A stretch of 64,000 bases of DNA from Udeniomyces pyricola (taxonomy: Eukaryota > Basidiomycota > Tremellomycetes > Cystofilobasidiales > Mrakiaceae): the NCBI GenBank assembly GCA_039545295.1, contig BCIK01000011.1, positions 62,001 through 126,000 of the forward strand, in the 5' to 3' direction. Made by a program: the position numbers and the translations under genes. Below the pieces are notes generated by a model, which was given only the letters and a program-made list of their open reading frames with translations, did no database searches and was not told where the DNA came from. Positions 27,316 through 37,369 of this stretch are shown here, in pieces. Position 1 is the first letter of the stretch; each line of letters begins with the position of its first letter.

Positions 27316-28881
27316 ATGGCTCCCTCCGCAACTCTTCTCGCCCTCCCTACCGAAGTCGTCAAGGCTAACGCCGACGGCCAGGTCAAGCTCTTCGGAAAGT
27401 GGGAGACCAACGAGTGAGTCTCTTCTGCTCTCTCTCTCCCTCTCCCCCTTCCCCTTCTCTTTCCCGTTCGATTTGCGACAGGGCATATATAGTTTGCCGC
27501 CTATGCTGGAACGTAGACGATCGGTTGTTGGAGTGCATAACATGGAAGGAAAACAAGGTTACAAAGGCAGCGTTGAGTGGCAAAGAAAGGTGCAAGACAG
27601 GAGGGACAGCGGTGGGAACAAGGGTTGTGAGCGAAGCCAAGGGTTGCTAGGTGTAGGGACGCGGAGAGAAGGGGATGTGTATGCTGCTTGTGTGTTGGAT
27701 GGACTCTCTACATGCCCAGTGCTGATGCTGATCATGCTTATCCTTCTTCCTTTAGCATTGAGGTCAAGGACATCTCCCTCACCGACTACATCCAGGTACG
27801 CCTCCCCTCCGCTATTCCGCCCTTGGTTCTTGCTACAACGCCGGCCGAATACCTTGGATCCTCATCCGTTCTCTTTTTTCCCTTTGCCGTTGCTGCTTTG
27901 CTCGTTATCAGGTCCGACACGCCGTCTACGTTCCCCACACTGCTGGTCGATACGCCAAGAAGCAGTTCGCCAAGGGACGAATGCCCGTGCGTTTGGCTTG
28001 CCCGTTCCTCATGCCTCTCCCATCCGCCTACCCTTCTTTCGTTCCCTCGCCGAAGGGACGAGAAGCCAGAAACACCCCAACTGGAGCCACTTTCCTGACG
28101 ATCTATCTGTCCCTCTTTCCCTCCATGTCTTTTTCACTCTTCTCTCGTTGGTTGGTGACGCCGATGTGTATAGATTGTCGAGAGGCTCGTCAACTCGTTG
28201 ATGATGAAGGGACGAAACAACGGAAAGAAGCTCATGGCCGTCCGAATCGTCGCCCACGCTTTCGAGATCGTCCACCTTCTCACCGACCTCAACCCCATCC
28301 AGGTCCTCGTTGACGGTCAGTTTTCGTCCTTCTTGATTTACCTTGGGTCATTCGGCTGAGGCGACTTGGATTCGAGAGGATTCCTTTGCTGAACTGTCCT
28401 GGTTTTTTCCCCCTTGTTTCGTCAACTAGCCGTCGTCAACACCGGACCCCGAGAGGACTCCACCCGAATCGGTTCCGCTGGTACCGTCCGACGACAGGCC
28501 GTCGATGTTTCTCCCCTCAGGAGGATCAACCAGGCTGTCTCTCTCCTTACCATCGGTGTACGTGTCGACTCTCCATCTGCTTTTTTCCCCCTTGTTTCTT
28601 TTCCCTCCTCAATCGTCTTAACTCTTTTGACTTGCACGAAACTGCTTGAACTGTCCTGACACTCGTTCATCCACTTCCCCCTTCTTTCGCATTCGTTCTC
28701 GTACTCGGGGTTTTTTCTTTTGTTCTCCCTCCTCCAGACCCGAGAGTCGGCTTTCAGGAACGTCAAGTCCATCTCCGAGGCCCTCGCTGACGAGCTCATC
28801 AACGCCGCCAAGGGTTCTTCCAACTCGTACGCCATCAAGAAGAAGGATGAGCTCGAGCGAGTCGCCAAGTCCAACCGATAA
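27316..28881 (+). CDS. RPS5: 40S ribosomal protein uS7
   Basis: Small-subunit head protein at the mRNA exit/E site. Exons 27316-27413, 27756-27795, 27912-27986, 28174-28315, 28430-28557, 28738-28881 encode 208 residues, the normal length. Landmarks: [77 protein letters not shown] and the end [10 protein letters not shown]. The initiator is set by the MAPSATLL start and the phase of exon 1. Intron 1 is 342 nt and carries a G-rich island in otherwise pyrimidine-rich sequence. Convergent with the Nop6-like gene. Confidence 0.97.
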
Positions 28882-29703
28882 ACAGTTTCTCGTGCCCCCC
28901 CCCCCTTATCGGGTCGTCGTTTTGCTTGCTTTATGGCATATCGGGAGGAAAAGAAGAGGGAAGGAGGTCGTGGCGGAGTTTTGTCGAGTCGAAGATCCTT
29001 GCTGCTCGCGAAATGTCATGATCTTGTTCACATTAGAGAATCTTGGCAAGGCCGGGGGAAATCATTGTACTCTCATCGTCTTGTTGTTGTCAAGGGTTGA
29101 TGTGGTTTGTTTTGTCTTGGTCGTTTCTGACTGATTGGGATTGAGAGATCCGAGGAGAGGAATAGGATTTTGGCCCCCTTTTTTTTTTTTTTTTTTTTCA
29201 TCATGATCCCCCGAAACGTACATGGCCCATGCGAAACCTCCAAGCCATTTTAGTTCGATGAACTCGGTTGATGTCCTCCCGAAGCCAATGGGCTCGCTTT
29301 GTTTCCTTCTAGTTCGATATATCAGGCGTTCAGGTTCGACGCAGTCGGCCAGTAGTTAAGCGAGCTGCCTTGACACGTCTCTGATAAGATACTCCTTCTA
29401 GTACTTGATGGTGATGGATCTCTTTTTGATAAAGTCAAAAGGTATATCCTTCTTGTGTCTCTGTTTCACTCAATATGGCGCAGCATGGATGATGCATGGA
29501 CCACTAACCCTTCTCACCCAAGACCCGCTTGAACGACTTGATTCAGTACGTTATGATGCATTCGAGAGCAGAAAGAAGCCCTTGACTAGTTCCATCACTC
29601 GGAGGTTCCGTTTTGCCCCATCTCATAGGAACCGAACCCACCCACCAACAAGCCAAAGTCCAATCAAATTCGATCAGATGAATCATACAAATAAACATTC
29701 AGA
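28882..29703. other. Convergent intergenic region RPS5 / Nop6-like
   Basis: About 820 bases with no supported gene. A 20-base T run lies near 29179-29198. Several GTTCGA words occur at 29252-29340, but no tRNA fold could be built. Confidence 0.5.
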
Positions 29704-31172
29704 TCAACCGAGCGTCATGCTGTTAGCGCCAGTACCCGCTCTCCACTTGCTAACTCCACCCCTAGCGTTAGTGGGCAAGTCGATACCTCCACCCCGAGCT
29801 CCACCTCGACCTCCTCGGCCACCCCGACCACCGCCTCGACCTCCACCCCGACCACCACGTTGACCCGCAGACTCCTCCTCATGGGACCGCTTAGCGCGTT
29901 TCTCCAACCCTTTACCACCCCATCCTTCATCCCCTTTCTTAGCCTCCTCCTCCAACGCCTTCTGACCGGCCATACCGGCTTGGGATCGCAACGCCTCGTT
30001 CTTCTCCCCGATCTTGGCCTTGCGCTTCACGCCCGAACCACCCCCACCCGAGGTAAGCTCGATGTTGAGCAGACGCGGCGAGTTGGGGAGAGGGAACGGG
30101 ATTTGGTGCAGCACAAGGGCGGCCTGAAGAGGTGCGGCCGACGGGAACCTAAACGAGGGGGGAAAAAAAAAAAGAGAAAAAAAGGTTTCTCTTAGTAAAG
30201 GATAAAGGAGAAGAACAAACCAGGAAAGAAGAACACGTTTGATTCCTCCCAGCCGTATACGTGGCCGATGTAAACAGCAAGAAGAACAAGGAAGAAAAGG
30301 AAGAGAGAGAGAGAAAAGGTAGAAAACAAAGTGTACGATTTCAAAAGGGACACAAGGGATATGGAATGGACTACGTACTCGACAAACGCGATTCCTCTGC
30401 TCTTGCCCTCCCTCGCTTTGCCCTTGGCGGCCGGATCAGGTTTCGACGTCAACAGTCGGACTTGAGGGAGTACCTTGACGTGCTCCTGGAAGAAGGCGGC
30501 GACTTCGGCACTGGTCGCGGTGAATGGGAGGTTGCCTGAAGACAACGGTTTCCATCCGGGTGGGAGAGGAGATAAAGAGGGATGAAGATATCATCGTCAG
30601 TAGTCTGCTCTGAGAGTATAAGAATGAGTCCAATCCTTGCCTCTACTGTGGTAGGACGTATTGGTTTTGGACGTCGAGAGAATTGATGAGAGCGGTAGAA
30701 GGGCAGGGCGACGAGCGCGACGCGACAAGCACAGAGAACGACGGGCGGCCTTACCGACAAACAGAATGAAACGGTTCTTGGTCTTGGGTTTGGCCTTTGC
30801 TGCAGCAGCAGCAGTCTTGGCACCATCGGCTGAGCTGGTCGCGTCCGAGGACTCAGTCGTTGATGACTCTCCTTTGACTTTGGTGACGGTTGAGGCGGAT
30901 GCGGCTTTTTGAGCGGCGGCGGCGGCTTTGACTTGACGCTTCTCCTCGGCTTCCTCGCCCATGACTTCGTCGTCCTCGTCACCGATGATGTCGACGCCAA
31001 GTTTCTCATCCCGTGCAATCTTGCGCTTGTTCTTGGTCTTTTTGCCGCGAGCGAGAGGGATGGGGGTCTCTTCGGTCGACGATGAAGGAGCGGTGGTGGT
31101 GGTGGGAGCAGCGCCGTGGTGCTTGAGGGCTTTCTGCTGTTTCTTGGTGAGGGTGGTAGCTGGGGTAGCCAT
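29704..31172 (-). CDS. RRM and RGG protein, Nop6-like ribosome biogenesis factor
   Basis: Probable nucleolar RNA-binding factor for early 40S assembly. Exons in transcript order: 31172-30755, 30535-30379, 30148-29704 (339 residues). The N-terminal third is Lys/Ala-rich and acidic. A single RRM follows at about residues 133-220, with RNP2 FILFVGNLPF and RNP1 GKSRGIAFVEF, both split by introns. After the RRM come LNIELT and a basic region, then an RGG/GGR repeat array (about 12 Gly-Arg units) and a conserved-looking end. Yeast Nop6 has the same single-RRM layout with a charged N-terminus, so the assignment is by architecture. Another RRM/RGG protein cannot be excluded. It shares a 362-base promoter with SLX9, another 40S factor. 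Confidence 0.8.
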
Positions 31173-31534
31173 GGCTAAGAGGGTTGGGTGGGTGGCGTGG
31201 CGGCGGCTTGTTGGAAGGAGATGATGAAGAAAAGGAAGGACGATGGGTGAGTGACGGGTGAGGTTGTTACAAGTTGGAAGGTGAGAATGGGGGGGGGGGG
31301 GGAATCTGACAGGAGTCAATCATCATCTAGGCCAAAGAATTTGGAAGGTCCGGTCATTTCCGAGAGGAGGAGTCAGTCACCGGTCCACCTTGTCCACTTT
31401 CAATTAATTCAACACACTTCGACCATCCCACCTATCCCTCCCTTGATCGTTTCCTTCTTATCCGGCTTTTTTCTTGGCTCTCTCCCTCCCCCTCTCTCTC
31501 TTTTACCTCTTTTCTCCCTCAGCCATACTCCACC
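31173..31534. promoter_or_regulatory. Divergent promoter Nop6-like / SLX9
   Basis: A short shared promoter between two probable 40S assembly factors. A 14-base G run lies at about 31289-31302. Pyrimidine-rich sequence before SLX9 and purine-rich sequence (pyrimidine on the minus strand) before the Nop6-like gene suit leaders for both. Confidence 0.55.
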
Positions 31535-32668
31535 ATGGTTAGTTACTCAAATCGATCCGACGTCGTTTCGTCCAAACTCCCAGTCAACTCGCCCGCCTGC
31601 TTCCTGCCACGCGACTCGACGCGTACTGACTTCTCACGTCTCTACCCTCCCTCGCGCACCCCCACAGCCCAAGTCTGAATTCAAACGTCGACCAACGAGC
31701 ACGACCCACTCTTCTGCCGTCAAGCCCAAGTCCAAAAGGTCGTCCGCCGTTGCCGAGCCCAATGCTTTGCCTTCGTCCCTCGATCAATTTGGTGCCCTTC
31801 TCGGCCAGTCGGTTCGTTTCTCCTTCTCCGCTGCGTCTCACCCCGATTACCCTTTGGAAAGAGTGCTCAGAACTTATTTCTTTCCCTCTTTGCCATGCTC
31901 TCGCGTCCGGTCCTTTCCTATCTATCCAGGCTGAGAGTGCAATTCACACGTTGAGCCTCCCATCGTCCGCTCAACCCCCGACGCTGACGAAAAAGGAGAA
32001 GCAGACGATGAAGCGTCAGGCTCTCCTCGCCAAGCTCAACGACGGACCCGTCCACAACCACCCGTACAACCTCTCATCTTCGTCGCTTCGTCGAGCTAAA
32101 CGTCGTGAAAAGGAGAAGCTGGCGGGAGGAGGTCTGTCTGCTCTCAACGAGGCCCTCGCCGGGTTGGAGAAGGAAGTCGAGGATGAGTTGGACGAGGAGT
32201 ACATGGAGGAGCTTGGCGAGGGTGAGGGGGCGATGGGTCGAGAGGAGAGCGAGGAGCAAGTACCAGAAGGCAAGATTGGCCTCGGCAAGTCAAAGGGGTT
32301 GAGTGCAAAGCAGCGTCGGTTGGCAGTGTGAGTCATGGGAGAAATGGGGTTTACTCAGGGTTGAGTCGCTTCGTGGAATCTTGGCTGACTTGACTGGTTC
32401 TTCTGCCTTTGACTTGAATTCTTTTGAATTTATTTTTCTTTTCGTTTGTTTTGTTGTTCTGTGTGCTTACTGTCTGTTACTGGCTCACAGTCAGAAGGAA
32501 GCTGCTCGACTGCCTCAGATCCTGTCGCATCCGTCGTATGCGGCGTCGCCGTTTGAGACGATCCGACTGCATGCGCAGAACACGCTCGTCCAGCGGGCTG
32601 CGCCTCCGAAGCGTGGCAAAAAGGCCCCTAAGGGGGGTGCTGGTGACGAATCCATGTCGATGATGTGA
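31535..32668 (+). CDS. SLX9: Ribosome biogenesis protein Slx9 (FAM207A family)
   Basis: Small-subunit processing and export factor bound to pre-40S particles in yeast. Exons 31535-31537, 31668-31811, 31930-32327, 32491-32668 encode 240 residues. The first coding exon is the ATG alone; a good donor (GTTAGT) follows, and the next exon starts in phase 0 with PKSEFKRR. The unspliced frame would differ, so splicing is required. Family features: TLTKKEKQTMKRQALLAKL, LSSSSLRRAKRREKEKL, a central acidic stretch, SAKQRRLAVQKEAARLPQIL, and the conserved end HPSYAASPFETIRLHAQNTL. The protein is basic and otherwise disordered. Confidence in the family is high from the C-terminal block. Confidence 0.9.
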
Positions 32669-33194
32669 ATGAAATGTGAGATGGTAGAACTTGTGGACCT
32701 GAATGAGGTGTGCAAAATGATGAGGACGATCTAATGGGGAATATAGTAAAGAAAGCAGGTGGATAGATTTATATTATATAGTTGCATGTTTAATTTGTTT
32801 GATGTGTTATTTGGAAGGAACGGGAACGGCTTCCTACGGGTGGTTTCCTTAGTTTCCTTGTTCCAACTCTCGATCTCCTCACCCTTGGACGTCCCATCAC
32901 CAGCCCCATCACCCCATCCCACGCCCCTTTTGCTTTCGCTTTCGCTTTCCACGCCCACACTCACACCCATATACACACATATACATACGCACCTCTTTTT
33001 CACCCCTTCACCCCCATCGTCCGCCCCAATCCTCCTCACTCACCACCGACACCGCCCCCCTTCGCATCCTTTGTCTCCCCCCTCAGCAGCGGCTCCTCTC
33101 CCGCTTCCCGTCCCCTCCTCCTCTCTTCCGCTCACGGACTCCCTCGCCCCTCCTTCAGCCCAGCTCATCACCTATCACCACCATCAACTAAGCC
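32669..33194. other. Intergenic SLX9 to G-beta
   Basis: No gene seen. It is AT-rich at 32740-32820, then a long C/T-rich leader (32865-33190) with CACA-type repeats near 32960 before the G-beta start. Confidence 0.5.
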
Positions 33195-35444
33195 ATGTCT
33201 CAAGCCGATATTCAAGAAAAGATTGCCGCCGCCAGGAGAGAGGCTGAGGGCCTCAAGGAGAAGATCAGGAGCAAACGAGATCAGACCGCCGACACGAGTC
33301 GTAAGTGTTCTCTGTCTCTCTCCTTGTCCTCGTTGTCTTGTTTCTCGCTCCTGGCTTCTTTTACTGCTTTGCCTTCGCGGGGTATTCTCGCGTCTTGGTC
33401 TATCGGTGTATCTTCTTGCTTCACACCCCTGGGTAAATTGAGCCGCAGTGACCGCCTTCTGTGTGGTCCATCCTCGAGGACCATGCGCAGAGAACGCACG
33501 ACCCTCCTTCCCCCTCTTGGACGGTGATCAACATGGTGCTGGCTAGCTTCGACGCGACACTTGCCCTTTCTCAACGTCAAACTAGTGACCCAATCTCAAC
33601 GCTCTGAGGTATGATGAGTAGCATGCTTGTAACGTCGAAATGCGGCGTTGAGAGGGCTCAGCATGCTCCATCGCAAGACGCGCCGAGCCGTCGATCGATT
33701 CCTTGTTCCGGTCACACACCCCTTTCATGTCTCAACAACACAATCCCTCCGCTTCTCCTTTAAGCTCTGTCAGCCGTCTGTGCTTGCCTTTGCCTGCTTT
33801 GCTTCTCCCGCATGCCATTTGTGCAATCCTCTGCCCAGTTCATTCAACAACGCGTATGAGACGAACTGATATGAATCTCTTACTGCCTTCCCCCCTCTTC
33901 TAATTCTCCGGTCTCAAGTCCGTGCGCAGGCAGCCGAGCTTGAGCCTCTCCCTCGGGTCATTATGAAGCCCCGACGCACGCTCAAGGGTCATCTCGCCAA
34001 GATCTACGCCATGCACTGGGCAACTGACAAGCAACATCTTGTCTCGGCTTCGCAAGATGGCAAGCTCATCGTCTGGGACGCTTACACCACCAACAAAGTT
34101 CACGCCATCCCCCTCCGCTCGTCCTGGGTCATGACCTGCGCGTACTCGCCCTCGGGCAACTTTGTCGCGTGCGGTGGTCTCGACAACGTGTGCTCCATCT
34201 ACTCCATCAAATCGGGTGCTAGTGCCGGTGCTGGAAGCATAGGAGGTCCTCCCAAGGCGGCCCGAGAGCTAAGCGCCCACTCGGGCTACCTCAGTTGCTG
34301 TCGATTCATCAACGACCGCCAAATCGTCACCAGTTCGGGCGACATGTCCTGCATGCTCTGGGACATTGACGCCGGTGTTCGAATCATGGACTTTAACGAT
34401 CACACGGGTGATGTCATGTCGTACGTTGTTTCTTGCTCATTCTTCCGCTCGTATCGGAGAGAGATGGTTCATTTGCCGATCAAGGCTCTGATACTATCTG
34501 CTTCTTTGCTTTCTCCATCTCATCGATGCGTTACTTTGTCACATTAGTCTTTCTCTCTCACCAAATGCCAACGTCTTTGTTTCGGGAGCTTGTGACGCCA
34601 CCGCCAAAGTCTGGGACATTCGATCGGGCAAGGCCGTCCAGACGTTTACCGGTCACGAGAGTGACATCAACGCTGTCCAGTGAGTTCAGGCTAACTTCAC
34701 AGCCGCCTTACACCCTCGAAAATTGTTTATCTCGTAACGATTGACTGATCGACTGACTGTGTTAACCTCTCCTACTCTTTACGCCAAACCCCCTCATCGG
34801 CTCAAGATTCTTCCCCAACGGTGATGCGTTCGCGACTGGGTCCGACGACGCGTCGTGCAGGTTGTTTGACCTTCGAGCAGACCGAGAGCTCAACGCCTAC
34901 GTTCACGATAACATTCTCTGCGGTATCACCTCGGTCGCGTTCTCGTCGAGTGGTCGGATCTTGTTTGCCGGCTACGACGATAACAACTGCAACGTTTGGG
35001 ACACTCTCAAGGTACGTCCTCTTCTCCTTCTCTTCCTTCTATCTTGGATTTCCGTCGCGAGTTGGACCTGTCTATCATCTTCTCCTTCAGCAAGTGTCGA
35101 GAGTCGGTTCTGATGACTGACAGCTAAAATCCGTCTTGCGCTTGATTGCTTCCTTTCCTTGATCGATCCCGACTCAAACAGGGCGAGCGCGTCGGCGTTC
35201 TCACCGGTCACGAGAACCGTGTCTCGTGCTTGGGCGTCAGCCAGGACGGCATGGCGTTGTGCACGGGCTCCTGGGACTCGCTTCTCAAGGTAAGCAAAGC
35301 GATTTTGAATCTCTAGGTAGATTTGGTTGATGACACATCCAAATTTCCGGTCACTGACGTGCTTGCCAAATCGGTTGGGTTTTCATTGTCCCTTACATTG
35401 TGTGTTTGTCGTCGTCGTTGATATGATCATAGATCTGGTCGTAG
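33195..35444 (+). CDS. GPB1: Heterotrimeric G protein beta subunit
   Basis: Seven-bladed WD40 protein that pairs with G-gamma and binds G-alpha at the plasma membrane; in basidiomycetes it signals in pheromone response or nutrient/cAMP pathways. Exons 33195-33300, 33919-34420, 34548-34679, 34807-35011, 35182-35289, 35433-35444 encode 354 residues. The N-terminal coiled coil ([20 protein letters not shown]) is followed by [15 protein letters not shown] and repeats ending in WD or equivalents: [37 protein letters not shown] and the terminal IWS. All blades are present. The last coding exon has only 12 nt (ATC TGG TCG TAG). Intron 1 is 618 nt, far longer than its neighbours, with hairpins. Which beta paralogue this is cannot be told, so the symbol is provisional. 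Confidence 0.95.
33464..33667 (+). repeat. Inverted repeats in G-beta intron 1
   Basis: TGGTCC/GGACCA arms at 33464-33469 and 33478-33483. Downstream is a nested structure: the palindromic word AGCATGCT at 33620-33627 and again at 33660-33667 can pair with itself, enclosing AACGTCG (33631-33637) and CGGCGTT (33643-33649), which pair around a 5-base loop with one G-U pair. All lie inside the 618-nt intron. Confidence 0.7.
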
Positions 35445-36326
35445 CTGCTCATGATATACCCAGTGGAAACAAAAACAAAATCTTTCTCGCAGGAGGTTTC
35501 CAGACTATCTCTCTCTCTCGCACACTCCACTCTCACACCCCCGTCTGCAGCCTCTCGTTCTAGGTTTGTATTTTTTTTTCCTCGTTGTCTCTTCGTCGTT
35601 TTTTCTTTCTCCCCCCCCCCCCTTACCCCCTTTCCCTGTCTCTCTCGCTCTTACGTCGTTCCAACGTTATGTCGATCCACTCCATATCCCATCTCATTAA
35701 TTCATTCTCCCCTCGCTTGCCAGTTCTCCGCATACCACACACCTCACCATTCGCAACTTGTGGACAGGCCGCCCCAAAACCCCTTAGCCTCTTCCTTTTC
35801 TGTTTCTTTTTCGCTTTTAAGACCTTTCTTCTTCACGACACCATCGCCACCACCGCAACCGCCGTTGCCCGCTACACAATAATGGCTCCTAATCGTCTCG
35901 GTTTTTGTTCTTCTTCTTCTTATTGTTCTTGTTCCTGTTCTAGTGCTTTTTTTTCTTTTTTTTTTTTCGTTCTTTTGTTTGTCTGGTTTCCATTCCGATT
36001 CACATCTCCTTCTCTTTCTCCCCCCTTCTCTCTCTCTCTGGGTATTATATTGCTGGATCGGTTTAAATCAAAAGAGAAACAGCAAAGCTTTCTCAAACCC
36101 TGTAATCATGCTTCTCGATCGGGCTTCACGTCATTCATTATATACATTCCAGCGTTTGACAAGAAACCATTGTTCTCTTTATTCGGCTTCCCCGACCTGC
36201 AGCTCAGTCCTCTCTTTTTTTTTGGAGGGGGGGGGGGCTTCTTCTTTCGCTTTCGTTCTTGGGGATCGATCGGCCCTTGTTCCCCCCCCCCCTTCTTTAA
36301 CGTCCGTCCGGTACGCATGCGAAATT

Positions 36327-36347
36327 CGATCGATCGATCGATCGATC
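36327..36347 (+). repeat. (CGAT)5 tetranucleotide microsatellite
   Basis: Five perfect CGAT units plus one base, in the convergent region 3' of G-beta. Confidence 0.95.
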
Positions 36348-36521
36348 CCGATTCGCCATTGACTTTCGTTTCGCGAGTGAACTGCTTTTTCGCATGCCAT
36401 GCCTTCTATATCAAGATGGAACCCGTCGGATTCGTCGTCCGTGCTAAACCCCGCTCTTTCATCGACCGCAAGAAGAAGAAGAAGAAGAAAAAACCCCCAA
36501 GGGCGCGTGCATTAAAATAGA

Positions 36522-36539
36522 CAGAGAGAGAGAGAGAGA
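36522..36539 (+). repeat. (AG)n microsatellite
   Basis: Uninterrupted AG/GA dinucleotide run between the 3' ends of the G-beta and PLD-like genes. Confidence 0.9.
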
Positions 36540-36890
36540 AACAGAACCGTAGCTGAGAAAGTCGAGAAAGAGAGCGAGGGAATCGACCGCGCGTGTGTGA
36601 GGGTGGAGTGGGTGGATGGGTGATAGCAATGTAGAAAGGAATAGAGAGAGAGAGGAGTACAGCGATGGGTGGAGATATATCAACGGTAAATAAACACCAA
36701 GAGGTAAGAAGGCGTCCGGTCATCGGCCGGGGGGGAGGGGGGGGGGTTAATACTGGTAGTCGTCGTCATAGGGCTCGAGCCAGTTTAGATGAGCAAAGAG
36801 GAGAAAACCCAAGAAGGATAAACAATAACTGAAGGGAAAAAAAGAAGAATACAGATGGAAACCTTTCGACTCGATCCCGAAAGAATTGGA

Positions 36891-37322
36891 TCAAGTCGTC
36901 CTTGCGTCTTTCGCTTCCGCGGCTAACCGGGCGTCAAGGGCCTCGACAGTGTAACCTTCGGGACTCCGCCAGATGCCATCCGTATCGAGTCGGCCCTGCA
37001 AACATGCAAACGAAATGACGAGTGAAGAAAGAAAGAAGGAAGGAGGACAACAAACAAGAGGAAAAACAAAAGAAAGAAAAAAAGAGTTAGCTTCTTCACT
37101 TTCTTCTCTTCTCCCAACAGCAAAAGCAAGGAAGGAAGGAAGGAAAAGAAAAGATCGTTCCGCTACTTACGTAAAGGTGGGTATTTTGGTTGGTCTCGAT
37201 GGCTCGGATCCAATCTGCGCAGACCTGGGCAGAGTCGATGAGGACGTTGACTTCTTGCGAGTGATACCTGAGGGCACGCCGAGGGAAAAGAGGAAGGGAA
37301 GGCCGGGGAGGGTGTGTGTGTG

Positions 37323-37369
<47 letters not shown>

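Larger units (their letters stand above)
35445..36890. other. Convergent intergenic region G-beta / PLD-like
   Basis: About 1.4 kb, strongly T/C-rich in its first 900 bases with several homopolymers, then purine-rich toward the minus gene. It holds a (CGAT)5 array and a (GA)n array. Long open frames on both strands come from the composition; no family features were found. Confidence 0.5.

Noticed and set aside
26825..28201. 458-codon plus-strand open frame overlapping RPS5
   Set aside because: It runs through the CT-rich leader, exons and introns of RPS5 in another frame; composition (Ser/Pro/Leu/Phe) is what pyrimidine-rich DNA gives.
29252..29343. GTTCGA words, one close to a Pol III B-box (GGTTCGACGCA), as a possible tRNA or Pol III gene
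   Set aside because: No acceptor or T-stem pairing could be built and no convincing A-box lies at the right distance.
33525..33617. C/D snoRNA candidate in G-beta intron 1 (GTGATCA, ATGATGA, CTGA words)
   Set aside because: The upstream C-box is broken at a key base, the good C-box has no downstream D-box, and no terminal stem forms.
35585..36520. 311-codon open frame 3' of the G-beta gene
   Set aside because: It lies in homopolymer-rich T/C sequence, has no family features, and uses codons unlike neighbouring genes.
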